Origin: Gemmatimonadales bacterium
Lineage (GTDB): Bacteria; Gemmatimonadota; Gemmatimonadetes; Gemmatimonadales; JACORV01
DNA: 44,370 nucleotides
Direction of reading: 5' to 3'
Assembly: GCA_035502185.1 (NCBI GenBank)
Contig: DATJUT010000111.1
Location: 1 to 44,370 of the forward strand
Positions 1 to 9,891 of this stretch are shown here, in pieces. How positions within the stretch are numbered: position 1 is the stretch's first letter; the number at the start of each line of letters is the position of its first letter. Under the pieces are notes generated by a model. The model had not been told where the DNA came from. It made no database searches and was given only the letters and a program-made list of their open reading frames with translations. The position numbers were made by a program, and so were the translations under genes.

Positions 1-1967
<1,967 letters not shown>

Positions 1968-2006
1968 GTGTCTCCTGCCTCCTTGCGCAAACGGATGCGG
2001 ATGATG

Positions 2007-2033
2007 TTAGCAGTCACCTGCGTTGAGTGCTAA
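2007..2033 (-). promoter_or_regulatory. CIRCE operator (HrcA binding site) upstream of groES
   Basis: Read on the groES coding strand this is TTAGCACTC, a 9-base spacer, then GACTGCTAA. The CIRCE consensus is TTAGCACTC-N9-GAGTGCTAA, so the first arm is perfect and the second has one mismatch. It lies just downstream of the predicted transcription start, between the promoter and the groES start at 1967, where a bound HrcA repressor would block transcription. HrcA itself is not in the window. Confidence 0.93.
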
Positions 2034-2046
2034 TAGCGTGGCGCGA

Positions 2047-2075
2047 AGACTAGCCGCCCCAGGACCGGGTGTCAA
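2047..2075 (-). promoter_or_regulatory. Sigma70-type promoter of groESL
   Basis: On the minus strand a perfect -35 TTGACA (2075-2070) is followed by a 17-base spacer and a -10 TAGTCT (2052-2047). The predicted start near 2040 falls directly beside the CIRCE operator. The stretch upstream of the -35 (about 2085-2116) is AT-richer than its surroundings and could act as an UP element. No terminator is visible between the cytochrome operon end (2117) and this promoter, so read-through from that operon is possible. Confidence 0.8.
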
Positions 2076-2116
2076 GGCCACATCGGTATGTCAGTAAGAT
2101 GTTGCGAAATCGTTAC

Positions 2117-3658
2117 TTACGGCGCTGCTGGACGTCTGGGCTTGAGAAACGCGCGGCTGGCCGGCCCGCCCACCGAGGTGGTGTCGATCCACAAGCTGTC
2201 CGGGACGCCCGGCGGGGCCGCGCCCGCCGCGTGACAGGCGTCGCACGGCAGGAAGGCCTTGAAGAGGTGGTCGGCGTGCGTGGTGACGCGCCCGCTGGCG
2301 CTGTCCCTGCCGGTCGTCGCCTCCTCGATGCCGTAGTGACAGGCGATGCACGCGCCGGCGCGCACGGCCGGCCCCAGCTCGGGCGGCGGCGGCGCGCCGC
2401 GGCCCGCGAGGCGGTAGGCGTCGTCGGCCAGTCGCAGCGCCTGGCGCATGATCCCGTCGGCGGCCGTGAGGTTGTGGGCCGGCCGCGCCCGCTGGACGAA
2501 CGCCATCAGGCCCTTGGCTTCCGCGATCCGGGCGAGCGCCGCCCCCGGCGCGCGGCCGCCGAGGTCCGCCTCCGCCCTGCCGAGGTACGCGTCGATCCAG
2601 GCGCGTCGCCGCTGGTAGCCCCGTTCCCAGCGCGCCAGCACGCCGCGCCACGCGTCGCCGTGGCAGCCGACGCACACCGACGCCGTCGGCACGAGGCTCG
2701 TGCCCGGCGCCGGCCGCGGCGCGTCGGGCGAGACATGGCACGAGCGGCAGGTCACGCCGCCCATGAACATCAGGCTCGGCCGCAGCTCCTCCCCCGGCAT
2801 CAGCCCGAGCATGAGGCGCTGCTGCTCGGCGTGCACGCCGGCGTGACAGTCGGCGCACCTGGCCGTGCGCGACGTGTCGGCGGGGATGGGCCGGCGGTGG
2901 CGCAGCGCGTGGCAGTCCGCGCACTGCAGGTCGATCGAGCCGCTCATCGCCACGACCCGGTGCGTGACGGCACCGTGGCAGGAGCGGCACGCCAGCTCCG
3001 GATGGTGCGCGTGGGCGGAGTCGGCCGGCGGCAGCTTCGCCGGCGGCTTGGCCCCGTGGCACGCGGCGCACCGCGCCACGGCGACGGTGGTGTCGCCTTC
3101 GACCACCCGGTAGTGGCAGCGGGTGCACGGCACCCGCGCCTGCTCGAGCATCGCATGGGAGAGCGGCACGCCCTGGCTGGTCGCCCGGGTGTGCCGGGGA
3201 TGGCGGTGGCAGGTCGCGCAGCCGGCGTCGCGAGGGCTCGAGACCTCCGTGAAGTGGCACAGCGCGCAGGTCGAGCTGTCGGCCCCGAGCACCGTGCTGC
3301 CGGCCTCGTGGGTGTGGCACGCGGCGCACGGCACCGAGCGGCGCTCGCTCATCGGGTGCGCGCTGTGCCGGAAGGTCACCATCGCGATCCGGGCGCTGTC
3401 GGGCCCGCCGTTGGGATGGCACCCGCGCGCCGAGCAGGCGGCGTCGGGCACGCCCGCGCGCCCCGAGGGCGTCGGGCCGCCGCGGTGACACCCCACGCAC
3501 GCGACCCGGTCGTGCGGGCTCCGCGCGCCGCCGGGCCGCCCCGCCCCGCCGCATCCGGCCAGCACCGCCAGCGCCAGCGCCGGCAGCCAGGGCGCGGCGC
3601 GCGCGGCGCGCCGCCGGGCGCGGCCGCCCCGCACCGGCCGAGGGCGCCCGCCTAGCAC
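2117..3658 (-). CDS. Multihaem cytochrome c lipoprotein (13 CXXCH plus one CX4CH)
   Basis: Probable electron-transfer protein of the cell envelope and the last gene of the cytochrome operon. The arginine-rich N-terminus leads into a hydrophobic stretch and a lipobox (LAGC, Cys36 from the 3658 start), so it should be acylated after export. I count thirteen CXXCH haem sites plus one CX4CH site (CSARGCH) near the N-terminus. Several sites are preceded by HxxH-type spacing, as in NrfH/c7-like cytochromes. A region of about 100 residues between the 11th and 12th CXXCH has no haem site and is predicted helical. The GTG at 3658 overlaps the upstream stop (GTGCTAG), exactly as at the other junctions of the operon. 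A second GTG at 3634 would give a more compact signal peptide. No MtrB-like porin is nearby, so a conventional outer-membrane conduit is not evident. Confidence 0.85.
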   Translation of the reverse strand: MLGGRPRPVRGGRARRRAARAAPWLPALALAVLAGCGGAGRPGGARSPHDRVACVGCHRGGPTPSGRAGVPDAACSARGCHPNGGPDSARIAMVTFRHSAHPMSERRSVPCAACHTHEAGSTVLGADSSTCALCHFTEVSSPRDAGCATCHRHPRHTRATSQGVPLSHAMLEQARVPCTRCHYRVVEGDTTVAVARCAACHGAKPPAKLPPADSAHAHHPELACRSCHGAVTHRVVAMSGSIDLQCADCHALRHRRPIPADTSRTARCADCHAGVHAEQQRLMLGLMPGEELRPSLMFMGGVTCRSCHVSPDAPRPAPGTSLVPTASVCVGCHGDAWRGVLARWERGYQRRRAWIDAYLGRAEADLGGRAPGAALARIAEAKGLMAFVQRARPAHNLTAADGIMRQALRLADDAYRLAGRGAPPPPELGPAVRAGACIACHYGIEEATTGRDSASGRVTTHADHLFKAFLPCDACHAAGAAPPGVPDSLWIDTTSVGGPASRAFLKPRRPAAP

Positions 3659-5775
3659 AGCGAGCCCCACAGGATCAGGCCGATCAGCACCAGCCCGATG
3701 CCGAGCAGCACCAGCCCGCCCGCGGCGGCGGCCACGTTCATCCACGGCGAGGGCGGCGGGGCCGGTTCGTCCACCACGGCCGCGGCGCTCGGCGCCGCGG
3801 CGGCGACCCGCTCCCGCAGCCGCTCGGCCACGAGCGGGTGCTCCTCCTCCATATAGTGGAGCGTGGCGCGGCCGGTGAACATCACCGCGTCCACCGGCCA
3901 CTTGTCGGGCCGGAGGTGCACGTTGAAGAAGTGGATCGTGAAGATGAACGCGGTGGCGATCATCGCCTCGTACGAGTGCACGATGATGGCGACGTTGAAC
4001 AGGATGCCCGGGAAGAAGCGGCCGAAGAACTCCGGCTGCCACAGCATCAGCCCCGTGAAGCCGATCGCGCCCACGCCCCACAGCTCGGCGAAGTAGTCGA
4101 ACTTCTCCATGTAGCTGTACCGCCCGAACCGGGGCTGCGGCCCGCGCCCGAAGAACCACCGCACCATCGCCACGGCGTCGCGCAGGTCCTGCGGCCTGAA
4201 GACGATCGAGTCCAGGCCGAGCCACTCGCGCACCCGCCCCGGCCTCCGCCACGCGCGGACCGAGAGATACCCGGCGTACAGGGCGAAGTAGCCGAACACG
4301 AACAGGCCCGCGGTGCGGTGCGCCACGCCCGCCCGGGTCGCCCCCCCCAGGAGCCGCATCAGCCCGGGCGCCCACGCGGCACAGCTGAACCGCAGCGGCA
4401 GCCCGGTCACGACCAGCACGAAGAAGGTGGCGACGATCAGGGCGTGCACCACGCGGAACAGCAGGTTGAAGCGCCACACGAACGGGCCGCCGCCGCGCAG
4501 GGCCGAGTCCATCGGCGTCGGGCCCGCGGCGGCCGCGGACCGCGCGGCGCCGGCCGCGCGCCGGTCGAGCAGGGTGCGGCGGTACCACAGCAGCGTGTGC
4601 GCGCCCCACACCAGCATCGTGCCGGTGAGGACCACGTTCATGAACAGCCACACGGCGAACAGGACCGGGTTCTTGTGCCGGTCGCGCGGGTTCGCGTGGG
4701 GCTGGTAGCCGGCGAACTTGCCGCGCGCCGCGGAGTGGCACTGCCGGCAGGTCCTGAGCTCGTTGGCCGGCGCGACCGACGACGCGGGATCGGACGCGGG
4801 CCGCACGTCGTGCGGCGTGTGGCAGTCGGCGCACTTGGCCGCCCGCGTCGACCCGACGCCCGACGCCTGCCCGTGATAGCTGTCGCGGTAGGTCCGCCCG
4901 TACGCGGCGTGGCAGCGGGTGCAGGCGCCGGCCACCGCGAACCGCCAGGTCGCATCGCTGGCCCGCCGGATCCCGTGCTCGCCGTGACAGGAGATGCAGG
5001 TGGCCGCCGTGTCGGGGCCGAGCGCCGCGGGGCTCGCCGCCTGGCGCGCGGCCGTGCGGCCGTGGACGTCGCTCCAGTAGCTCGCCGCTTCGGCGGCGTG
5101 GCACTGGCCGCACGCGCGGGCGAGGCCGACGTCGATGCGGTGCGTCGCCTCGTCCGGCACCGGCCGCATCGCGTGGCTGCCGTGGCAACGGGTGCAGGCG
5201 ATCGTGTCGGCGTGCACGTCGCGCTCCGAGCTCACGACCTGCGCGGCGTGGCACTGCGCGCACGCCTTCCGCATCTCGCTCCGCCCCGCCGCCGTCGGCA
5301 GGAAGCCGGCGCGCGCCACCTCGTGGCCGCCGTGGCACGCCACGCAACCGGCCCGCGGCTCCCCCGACGCCCCGTGCGGGCCGTGGACGCCGCGCCGCCA
5401 GGCCGAGTCCTGGGCGGCGTGGCAGCGGCCGCACACGACCCGGCGGGCGGCCTCGGGCTCGTGCGGGAAGAACGTGACACCGGTGTGGCACTCGCTGCAC
5501 GCGACCCGCGCGTGCGGCCCCCCGCTCAGCGTGGCGCGGGTCACCACCAGGCCCGCCCCGACGTTCCGGTCCGAGGCCGCGCTCAGCAGGAACTCGCGGC
5601 TCCCGTGACAGCGCTCGCAGTCTGCGCCGGACGGGAACGGCCTCGTGACGCCGGCGTGCCTCGCGCCGGCCGCCCGCCCGCTGTCCTGGCCGGGGGCCAC
5701 CTCCCGCCGCTGGGCCGCGGCCGGCGCCGCCAGCAGGGCCGCGAGCACCGGCACCAGCGCGAGCCGTCTCAGCAC
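3652..5775 (-). CDS. CbcL-like fusion: 11-haem cytochrome c joined to dihaem-type cytochrome b (module 3)
   Basis: Predicted inner-membrane quinol dehydrogenase of 707 residues. A Sec signal peptide ending near AAPAAAQ is followed by eleven CXXCH motifs in the first ~350 residues, a transmembrane helix (FAVWLFMNVVLTGTMLVWGA), a charged linker, and a cytochrome b domain with four helices. The b domain begins GPFVWRFNLLFRVVHAL and contains histidines at helix positions typical of the HydC/FdnI-type b family. A final anchor helix ends WGSLC. The same c-b layout is known for Geobacter CbcL. The GTG at 5775 is nested in the previous stop (GTGCTGA), so translation is likely coupled. It is a close paralogue of the 5769-7838 protein and of the split pair at 7832-9891. 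Confidence 0.88.
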   Translation of the reverse strand: MLRRLALVPVLAALLAAPAAAQRREVAPGQDSGRAAGARHAGVTRPFPSGADCERCHGSREFLLSAASDRNVGAGLVVTRATLSGGPHARVACSECHTGVTFFPHEPEAARRVVCGRCHAAQDSAWRRGVHGPHGASGEPRAGCVACHGGHEVARAGFLPTAAGRSEMRKACAQCHAAQVVSSERDVHADTIACTRCHGSHAMRPVPDEATHRIDVGLARACGQCHAAEAASYWSDVHGRTAARQAASPAALGPDTAATCISCHGEHGIRRASDATWRFAVAGACTRCHAAYGRTYRDSYHGQASGVGSTRAAKCADCHTPHDVRPASDPASSVAPANELRTCRQCHSAARGKFAGYQPHANPRDRHKNPVLFAVWLFMNVVLTGTMLVWGAHTLLWYRRTLLDRRAAGAARSAAAAGPTPMDSALRGGGPFVWRFNLLFRVVHALIVATFFVLVVTGLPLRFSCAAWAPGLMRLLGGATRAGVAHRTAGLFVFGYFALYAGYLSVRAWRRPGRVREWLGLDSIVFRPQDLRDAVAMVRWFFGRGPQPRFGRYSYMEKFDYFAELWGVGAIGFTGLMLWQPEFFGRFFPGILFNVAIIVHSYEAMIATAFIFTIHFFNVHLRPDKWPVDAVMFTGRATLHYMEEEHPLVAERLRERVAAAAPSAAAVVDEPAPPPSPWMNVAAAAGGLVLLGIGLVLIGLILWGSLC

Positions 5776-7838
5776 AGCTGCGCCCACATGATCAGGCCCA
5801 CGATCAGCAGCCCCACCCCCAGCGCCAGCAGGCCGAACGCCGCCGCCACGGCGGTCATCCACCCCGGCGGCGGGGGCGCCGGCAGGTCCGGGACGGCGGC
5901 CCGGCTCACCGGCCGGCCCGCGAGCGCGTCCCACCGCTCCATGGTGAGCGGGTGCTCCTCTTCCAGCACCTGCGCGGTGGCCCGGCCGGTGAACATCACG
6001 CCGTCCATCGGCCACTTCCCGGGCCGCAGGTGCACGTTGAAGAAGTGGATGACGAACATGAAGCCGGCCGCGAGCAGCGCCTCCTCGGAGTGGAACACGG
6101 CGGCCACGTTGAACGCCCACCCCGGCAGCACCCGGGTGAACACGCCCGGCAGCCAGCGGACCACTCCCGAGCCGCCCAGGAGCACGATGCCCCAGAACGC
6201 GCCGAAGTAGTGGAACTTCTCGTTGTAGCCGTAGCGACCGAACCGCGGGAACGGCGCCTTGCCGAAGAACCACTTGAACATCTGGACGAAGTCGCGGAAG
6301 TCCTGCGGCTGCGGCACCATCGAGTCGCGGCCCCAGAAGATGGCCTTGCGGTCCTTCGAGCGGGCCACGAAGACCGCCAGCCAGCCCAGGTGGGTGAGGA
6401 AGTAGGCGATGGTGATCGCCCCGGCGGTGCGGTGCACGATGCCTGCGACGTGCGTGCCGCCGAGCAGGCGCATCAGGTCCGAGGCCCACAGCGCGCAGCT
6501 GAAGCGCAGCGGCAGCCCGGTGATCACCAGCGCGAAGAAGCTCACCACCGAGACGGCGTGGAGAATCCGGTGGAACAGGCGGAACCGCCACACGTAGGGA
6601 CCGCGGCCCCGCGCCGCGGAGTCGATCGACGGCGCGGCGGCCGGCTCGTCGTCGAGTCCCAGCTCGCGGCGGCGCCGGCGCTCCCGCCACTTGATCTCGA
6701 GCAGGCGCGCCAGCCACAGCACGGTGTGGATGCCGAACACCGTGAAAGTGAAGAACAGGATCACGTTCATCAGCACCCACGCCCCGAACACGGCCAGGTT
6801 GTCGCGGATGTCCATGGGACGGGGGTGCGCGCGGTACGACACGAAGCTCGGCCGGGCCGCCGACGCGTGGCAGCGCGCGCAGGTCGCCACCAGGCGGCCC
6901 GCCGAGGTGGAGGCGCGCGGGTCGCTCGAGGGGAAGATCTGGTGCGACCCGTGGCAGTCGTTGCAGCGCGCGGCCCGGTAGTAGCCCAGCCGCGTGGCGC
7001 GGCCGTGGTAGGTGTCCGCGTAGGTCTTGCCCTCGTGCTTGTGGCACGAGGCGCAGCGGTCCACCAGCGCCACTTCGCGCTGCAGCGCGTGCGCGGGCTG
7101 CATCCCGTGCCCGCCGTGGCACGAGACGCAGGTGGGCGCGGTGTCGCCCGCCAGCGGGCCGCGCATCGCCGCCTGCGCCCGCGCCGTGACGCCGTGGACG
7201 TCCCCGAACTCCTGCGCCGCCACCGAGTCGTGGCACACCGCGCAGCGCTGCGCGATGCCGATCGCGATGCCGTGGGTCGCGGGGTCGCGCACCGGCTGGA
7301 TCATGTGGGCGCCGTGGCAGGCCGCGCAGGTCACCCGGCCGCGGTGCACGTCGTCGGGCGCGAACGCCCGCGACTCGTGGCAGCTCACGCACCGCGTGAC
7401 CAGCAGCGCCGCCCCGGCGCCGCGCTCCAGCTCCCGGGCCGGCCGCACGTCGTGCACGCCGTGACAGGCGGTGCAGGCTGCCTCCTTGAGCCCGGCCCGC
7501 CCGCCGTGCGGCCCGGCGCGCCACAGTGAGTCCTCCTTCGCGTGGCAGGTGCCGCACGGCACGCTGGTGCGCGCCTCGCCGGGATGCATCGCCAGCCCGG
7601 GGATCGGATGGCACCGCACGCACGGCACCGAGGCGTGCACCGAGCCTGCCAGCACGTCGCGGCTGACGAACAGCGAGTCGGCGTTCCAGCCCGCCGGCGC
7701 CCGCCGCGCCAGCTGCTCACGGTCCGCGTGGCACCGCTCGCACTGCGAGCTGGCCATCCGGTCCGCCGCATTCTGGGCCAGGGCGCCGCGCCCCAGCGCC
7801 GCCGCGAGCACCACTAGCCGGAGCGCCCGACCTAGCAC
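5769..7838 (-). CDS. CbcL-like fusion: 11-haem cytochrome c joined to dihaem-type cytochrome b (module 2)
   Basis: Second c-b fusion, 689 residues. A signal peptide (cleavage near GALAQ, residue 22) precedes eleven CXXCH sites between residues 33 and 324. A transmembrane helix spans about 348-378. A very basic linker (KWRERRRRR) leads to the cytochrome b domain from about residue 413 (GPYVWRFRLFHRILHAV), and a C-terminal anchor ends WAQLC. The likely role is to pass electrons from membrane quinol through the b haems to the periplasmic c haems. The start is the GTG at 7838, nested in the upstream stop codon (GTGCTAG). An alternative start further upstream would lie inside the neighbouring cytochrome b gene and would spoil the signal peptide. 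Confidence 0.88.
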   Translation of the reverse strand: MLGRALRLVVLAAALGRGALAQNAADRMASSQCERCHADREQLARRAPAGWNADSLFVSRDVLAGSVHASVPCVRCHPIPGLAMHPGEARTSVPCGTCHAKEDSLWRAGPHGGRAGLKEAACTACHGVHDVRPARELERGAGAALLVTRCVSCHESRAFAPDDVHRGRVTCAACHGAHMIQPVRDPATHGIAIGIAQRCAVCHDSVAAQEFGDVHGVTARAQAAMRGPLAGDTAPTCVSCHGGHGMQPAHALQREVALVDRCASCHKHEGKTYADTYHGRATRLGYYRAARCNDCHGSHQIFPSSDPRASTSAGRLVATCARCHASAARPSFVSYRAHPRPMDIRDNLAVFGAWVLMNVILFFTFTVFGIHTVLWLARLLEIKWRERRRRRELGLDDEPAAAPSIDSAARGRGPYVWRFRLFHRILHAVSVVSFFALVITGLPLRFSCALWASDLMRLLGGTHVAGIVHRTAGAITIAYFLTHLGWLAVFVARSKDRKAIFWGRDSMVPQPQDFRDFVQMFKWFFGKAPFPRFGRYGYNEKFHYFGAFWGIVLLGGSGVVRWLPGVFTRVLPGWAFNVAAVFHSEEALLAAGFMFVIHFFNVHLRPGKWPMDGVMFTGRATAQVLEEEHPLTMERWDALAGRPVSRAAVPDLPAPPPPGWMTAVAAAFGLLALGVGLLIVGLIMWAQLC

Positions 7839-8725
7839 AGCACGTCCCACAGCCCCAGGACGATCAGCAGCACGCCCAGCGCGAGGAACAGCATCCCCGA
7901 CGCCGCGCTCAGCACGCCGAGCCAGCGCGGCGCCGGCGGCGCCACGCGGTCCGCGACCGCGCGCGCGCTCGGGGCCTGCGCCGCGACGTCGCCCAGGGCC
8001 TCGGCCACGAGCGGATGCTCCTCCTCCATGTAACCCAGGGTCGCCCGCCCCGTGACCATCACCCCGTCGAGCGGGAACTTGGTGGAGCGCAGGTGCACGT
8101 CGAAGAAGTGGTACGCCACGATCAGCGCGGCCAGGAGCATCACCTGGTAGGAGTGGACGATGGTCGCGACGTTGAACACCACGCCCGGCAGGAACCGCCC
8201 GAAGAACTCGGGGAACCACAGCAGCAGCCCGGTCGCCGCGATCACGCCCAGGCCGAGGAACACCATCAGGTAGTTGAACTTCTCGCGGTAGCTGTACCGC
8301 CCGAACCGCGGCCGCTCGCCCTTCCCGACCGCCCAGCGCAGCATCTGCCAGAACTCGCGGAAGTCGCGCCGCCCGAGCAGGATCGACTCCGGCCCCCACA
8401 GCAGCGCGCGCCGGTCGCGCGCGCGCGCCAGCGCCACGGCCGCGTAGCCCAGGTAGCCGGCGAAGCATGCCAGCACGACGCCGCCGGCCCAGCGGTGGAT
8501 CAAGCCCGCCGTGCGCGCCCCGCCCCACAGCGCCATCAGCTTCGGCGCCCAGACCACGCAGCTGAAGCGCAGTGGCAGCCCCGTGAACGCCAGCACGAAG
8601 AACGCCACCACCAGCACTCCGTGCAGGACGCGCTGCCCGACGGTGAACCGCCAGATGTAGGGCCCCCGCCCGCGGTGCGCGGCGTCGAGCGCGACCCCGT
8701 CGAAGAAGACGTCCTTGCGCGTCAC
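7832..8725 (-). CDS. Cytochrome b, HydC/FdnI-type, separate subunit of module 1
   Basis: A 297-residue membrane protein matching the C-terminal halves of the two downstream fusions: GPYIWRFTVGQRVLHGV at its start, RFSCVVWAPKLMALWGG, PRFGRYSYREKFNYL, FDVHLRSTKFPLDGVMVTGR, and a C-terminal anchor ending WDVLC. It probably binds two b haems and quinol and donates electrons to the 11-haem partner encoded just upstream. It begins with a GTG at 8725 that overlaps the cytochrome c stop (GTGA). The break between c and b falls exactly in the linker that joins them in the two downstream paralogues, so this is a split version of the same module. Confidence 0.87.
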   Translation of the reverse strand: MTRKDVFFDGVALDAAHRGRGPYIWRFTVGQRVLHGVLVVAFFVLAFTGLPLRFSCVVWAPKLMALWGGARTAGLIHRWAGGVVLACFAGYLGYAAVALARARDRRALLWGPESILLGRRDFREFWQMLRWAVGKGERPRFGRYSYREKFNYLMVFLGLGVIAATGLLLWFPEFFGRFLPGVVFNVATIVHSYQVMLLAALIVAYHFFDVHLRSTKFPLDGVMVTGRATLGYMEEEHPLVAEALGDVAAQAPSARAVADRVAPPAPRWLGVLSAASGMLFLALGVLLIVLGLWDVLC

Positions 8726-9891
8726 GGCGCGGCCCTCCGCTCGATCGCGGTGCGGCGCGACACCAGCACCGCGTGCACCAGGTAGACGGCCGTCACGCCG
8801 GCCAGCAGCACCACCATCGCCAGCCACAGCGCGAACAGGCCCGGGTTCCGCGCCGCGCTGGTCGGATCGGCGTGGGGTCGGTAGTCGGCGAACCGGCCGC
8901 TCGCCGCCGGATGGCAGCGGCGGCAGGTGGCGAGCCGCCGCCCCGCCGACACCGACGACCGCGGGTCCGAGGCCGGGTAGATCGCGTGGGCCGTGTGGCA
9001 GTTGGCGCACAGCGCCGCCCGCCGGGAACCCACCTGCGTGGCCTGGCCGTGGTAGTTCTCGCGGAACGTGGCGCCGTACGCCGCGTGACAGCGGGTGCAC
9101 GTCTCGGCGAAGCCGAAGTGCGCCGCGCTGTCGGCGGGCACGCGCACCGCGTGGCCCTGGTGGCAGTCCACGCACGTCGCCGCGGTGTCGCCGCCCAGGG
9201 GCGCCGGGCTGCCGGCCTCGCTCAGCACGGCCTGGCCGTGCGCGTCCAGCCAGTACTGCGCGGCCTCGGCCGGGTGGCACGCGGCGCAGCGCCGCGCCAC
9301 GGCGAGCGGCACGCCGTGGGTCTCCGGGTCGTGGAGCGGCTCGATCGCGTGACCGCCGTGGCAGTCCATGCACCCGGCCGCGCTCGCGTGCACGTCGCCC
9401 GGCGCCGGCAGCTTGTGCGCGTGGCACGCCGCGCACGCCGCGTTCAGCGCCGCGCGGCCCGGCGCCGTCGCGAGCCAGGCCACGGCGCCGACCTGGTGGG
9501 CACCGTGGCACTCGGTGCAGGCGACGCCCTTCCCCTCACCGTGCACGCTCGCGTGCAGCGTCTCGCTCACGGCCGCGTGGCAGCTGGTGCAGGCGATCGG
9601 CGTCGCGGCCTCGGGCCGGTGCGGGAACTCGAGGGCGCCGACGTGGCAGGCGACGCACGCCAGCCTCGCGTGGGCGCGGCCTCCGCCCGTGTCCGGCGCC
9701 ACCACCAGGGAGAGGCGGAACTGGCCGCGCGGCACCGCCTGCTCGAGGAACTCCCGCGACCCGTGGCAGCGGAGGCAGGTGAGGGACGGGACCGCGGCCG
9801 CGCCGCGGCCGCCCGCGGCCCGCTGGGCCCGCGCCGCCGGCGCGGCGGCGAGCACGAGCAGGGCCAGGGCCATGAGCCCGTGGCGCTTCAT
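8722..9891 (-). CDS. 11-haem cytochrome c of module 1 (probable internal start inside the regulator ORF)
   Basis: Read from the internal ATG at 9891 this is a 389-residue exported cytochrome. It has a signal peptide [20 protein letters not shown] cleaved near ARA-Q, eleven CXXCH motifs, then a transmembrane helix near the C-terminus ([20 protein letters not shown]) and a basic tail. A second in-frame ATG lies at 9873. There is no stop codon between the upstream response regulator and this sequence, so the same cytochrome is also the C-terminal half of the 8722-11220 ORF. AGGTG about ten bases before the ATG at 9891 is a weak possible ribosome binding site. Its partner cytochrome b follows with a GTGA overlap. 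The domain content is certain; the start is not. Confidence 0.75.
   Translation of the reverse strand: MKRHGLMALALLVLAAAPAARAQRAAGGRGAAAVPSLTCLRCHGSREFLEQAVPRGQFRLSLVVAPDTGGGRAHARLACVACHVGALEFPHRPEAATPIACTSCHAAVSETLHASVHGEGKGVACTECHGAHQVGAVAWLATAPGRAALNAACAACHAHKLPAPGDVHASAAGCMDCHGGHAIEPLHDPETHGVPLAVARRCAACHPAEAAQYWLDAHGQAVLSEAGSPAPLGGDTAATCVDCHQGHAVRVPADSAAHFGFAETCTRCHAAYGATFRENYHGQATQVGSRRAALCANCHTAHAIYPASDPRSSVSAGRRLATCRRCHPAASGRFADYRPHADPTSAARNPGLFALWLAMVVLLAGVTAVYLVHAVLVSRRTAIERRAAP

Noticed and set aside
3838-6210. Long plus-strand reading frame (790 codons), and similar ones opposite the cytochrome, helicase and peptidase genes
   Set aside because: They lie antisense to genes with clear motifs, are dominated by Arg/Pro/Ala/His, and match no family; high GC produces such empty frames.
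7832-8725. Frameshift between cytochrome c and b in module 1
   Set aside because: The c part ends with a stop that overlaps a GTG start in the normal GTGA way, so it looks like a genuine two-gene arrangement rather than an error.
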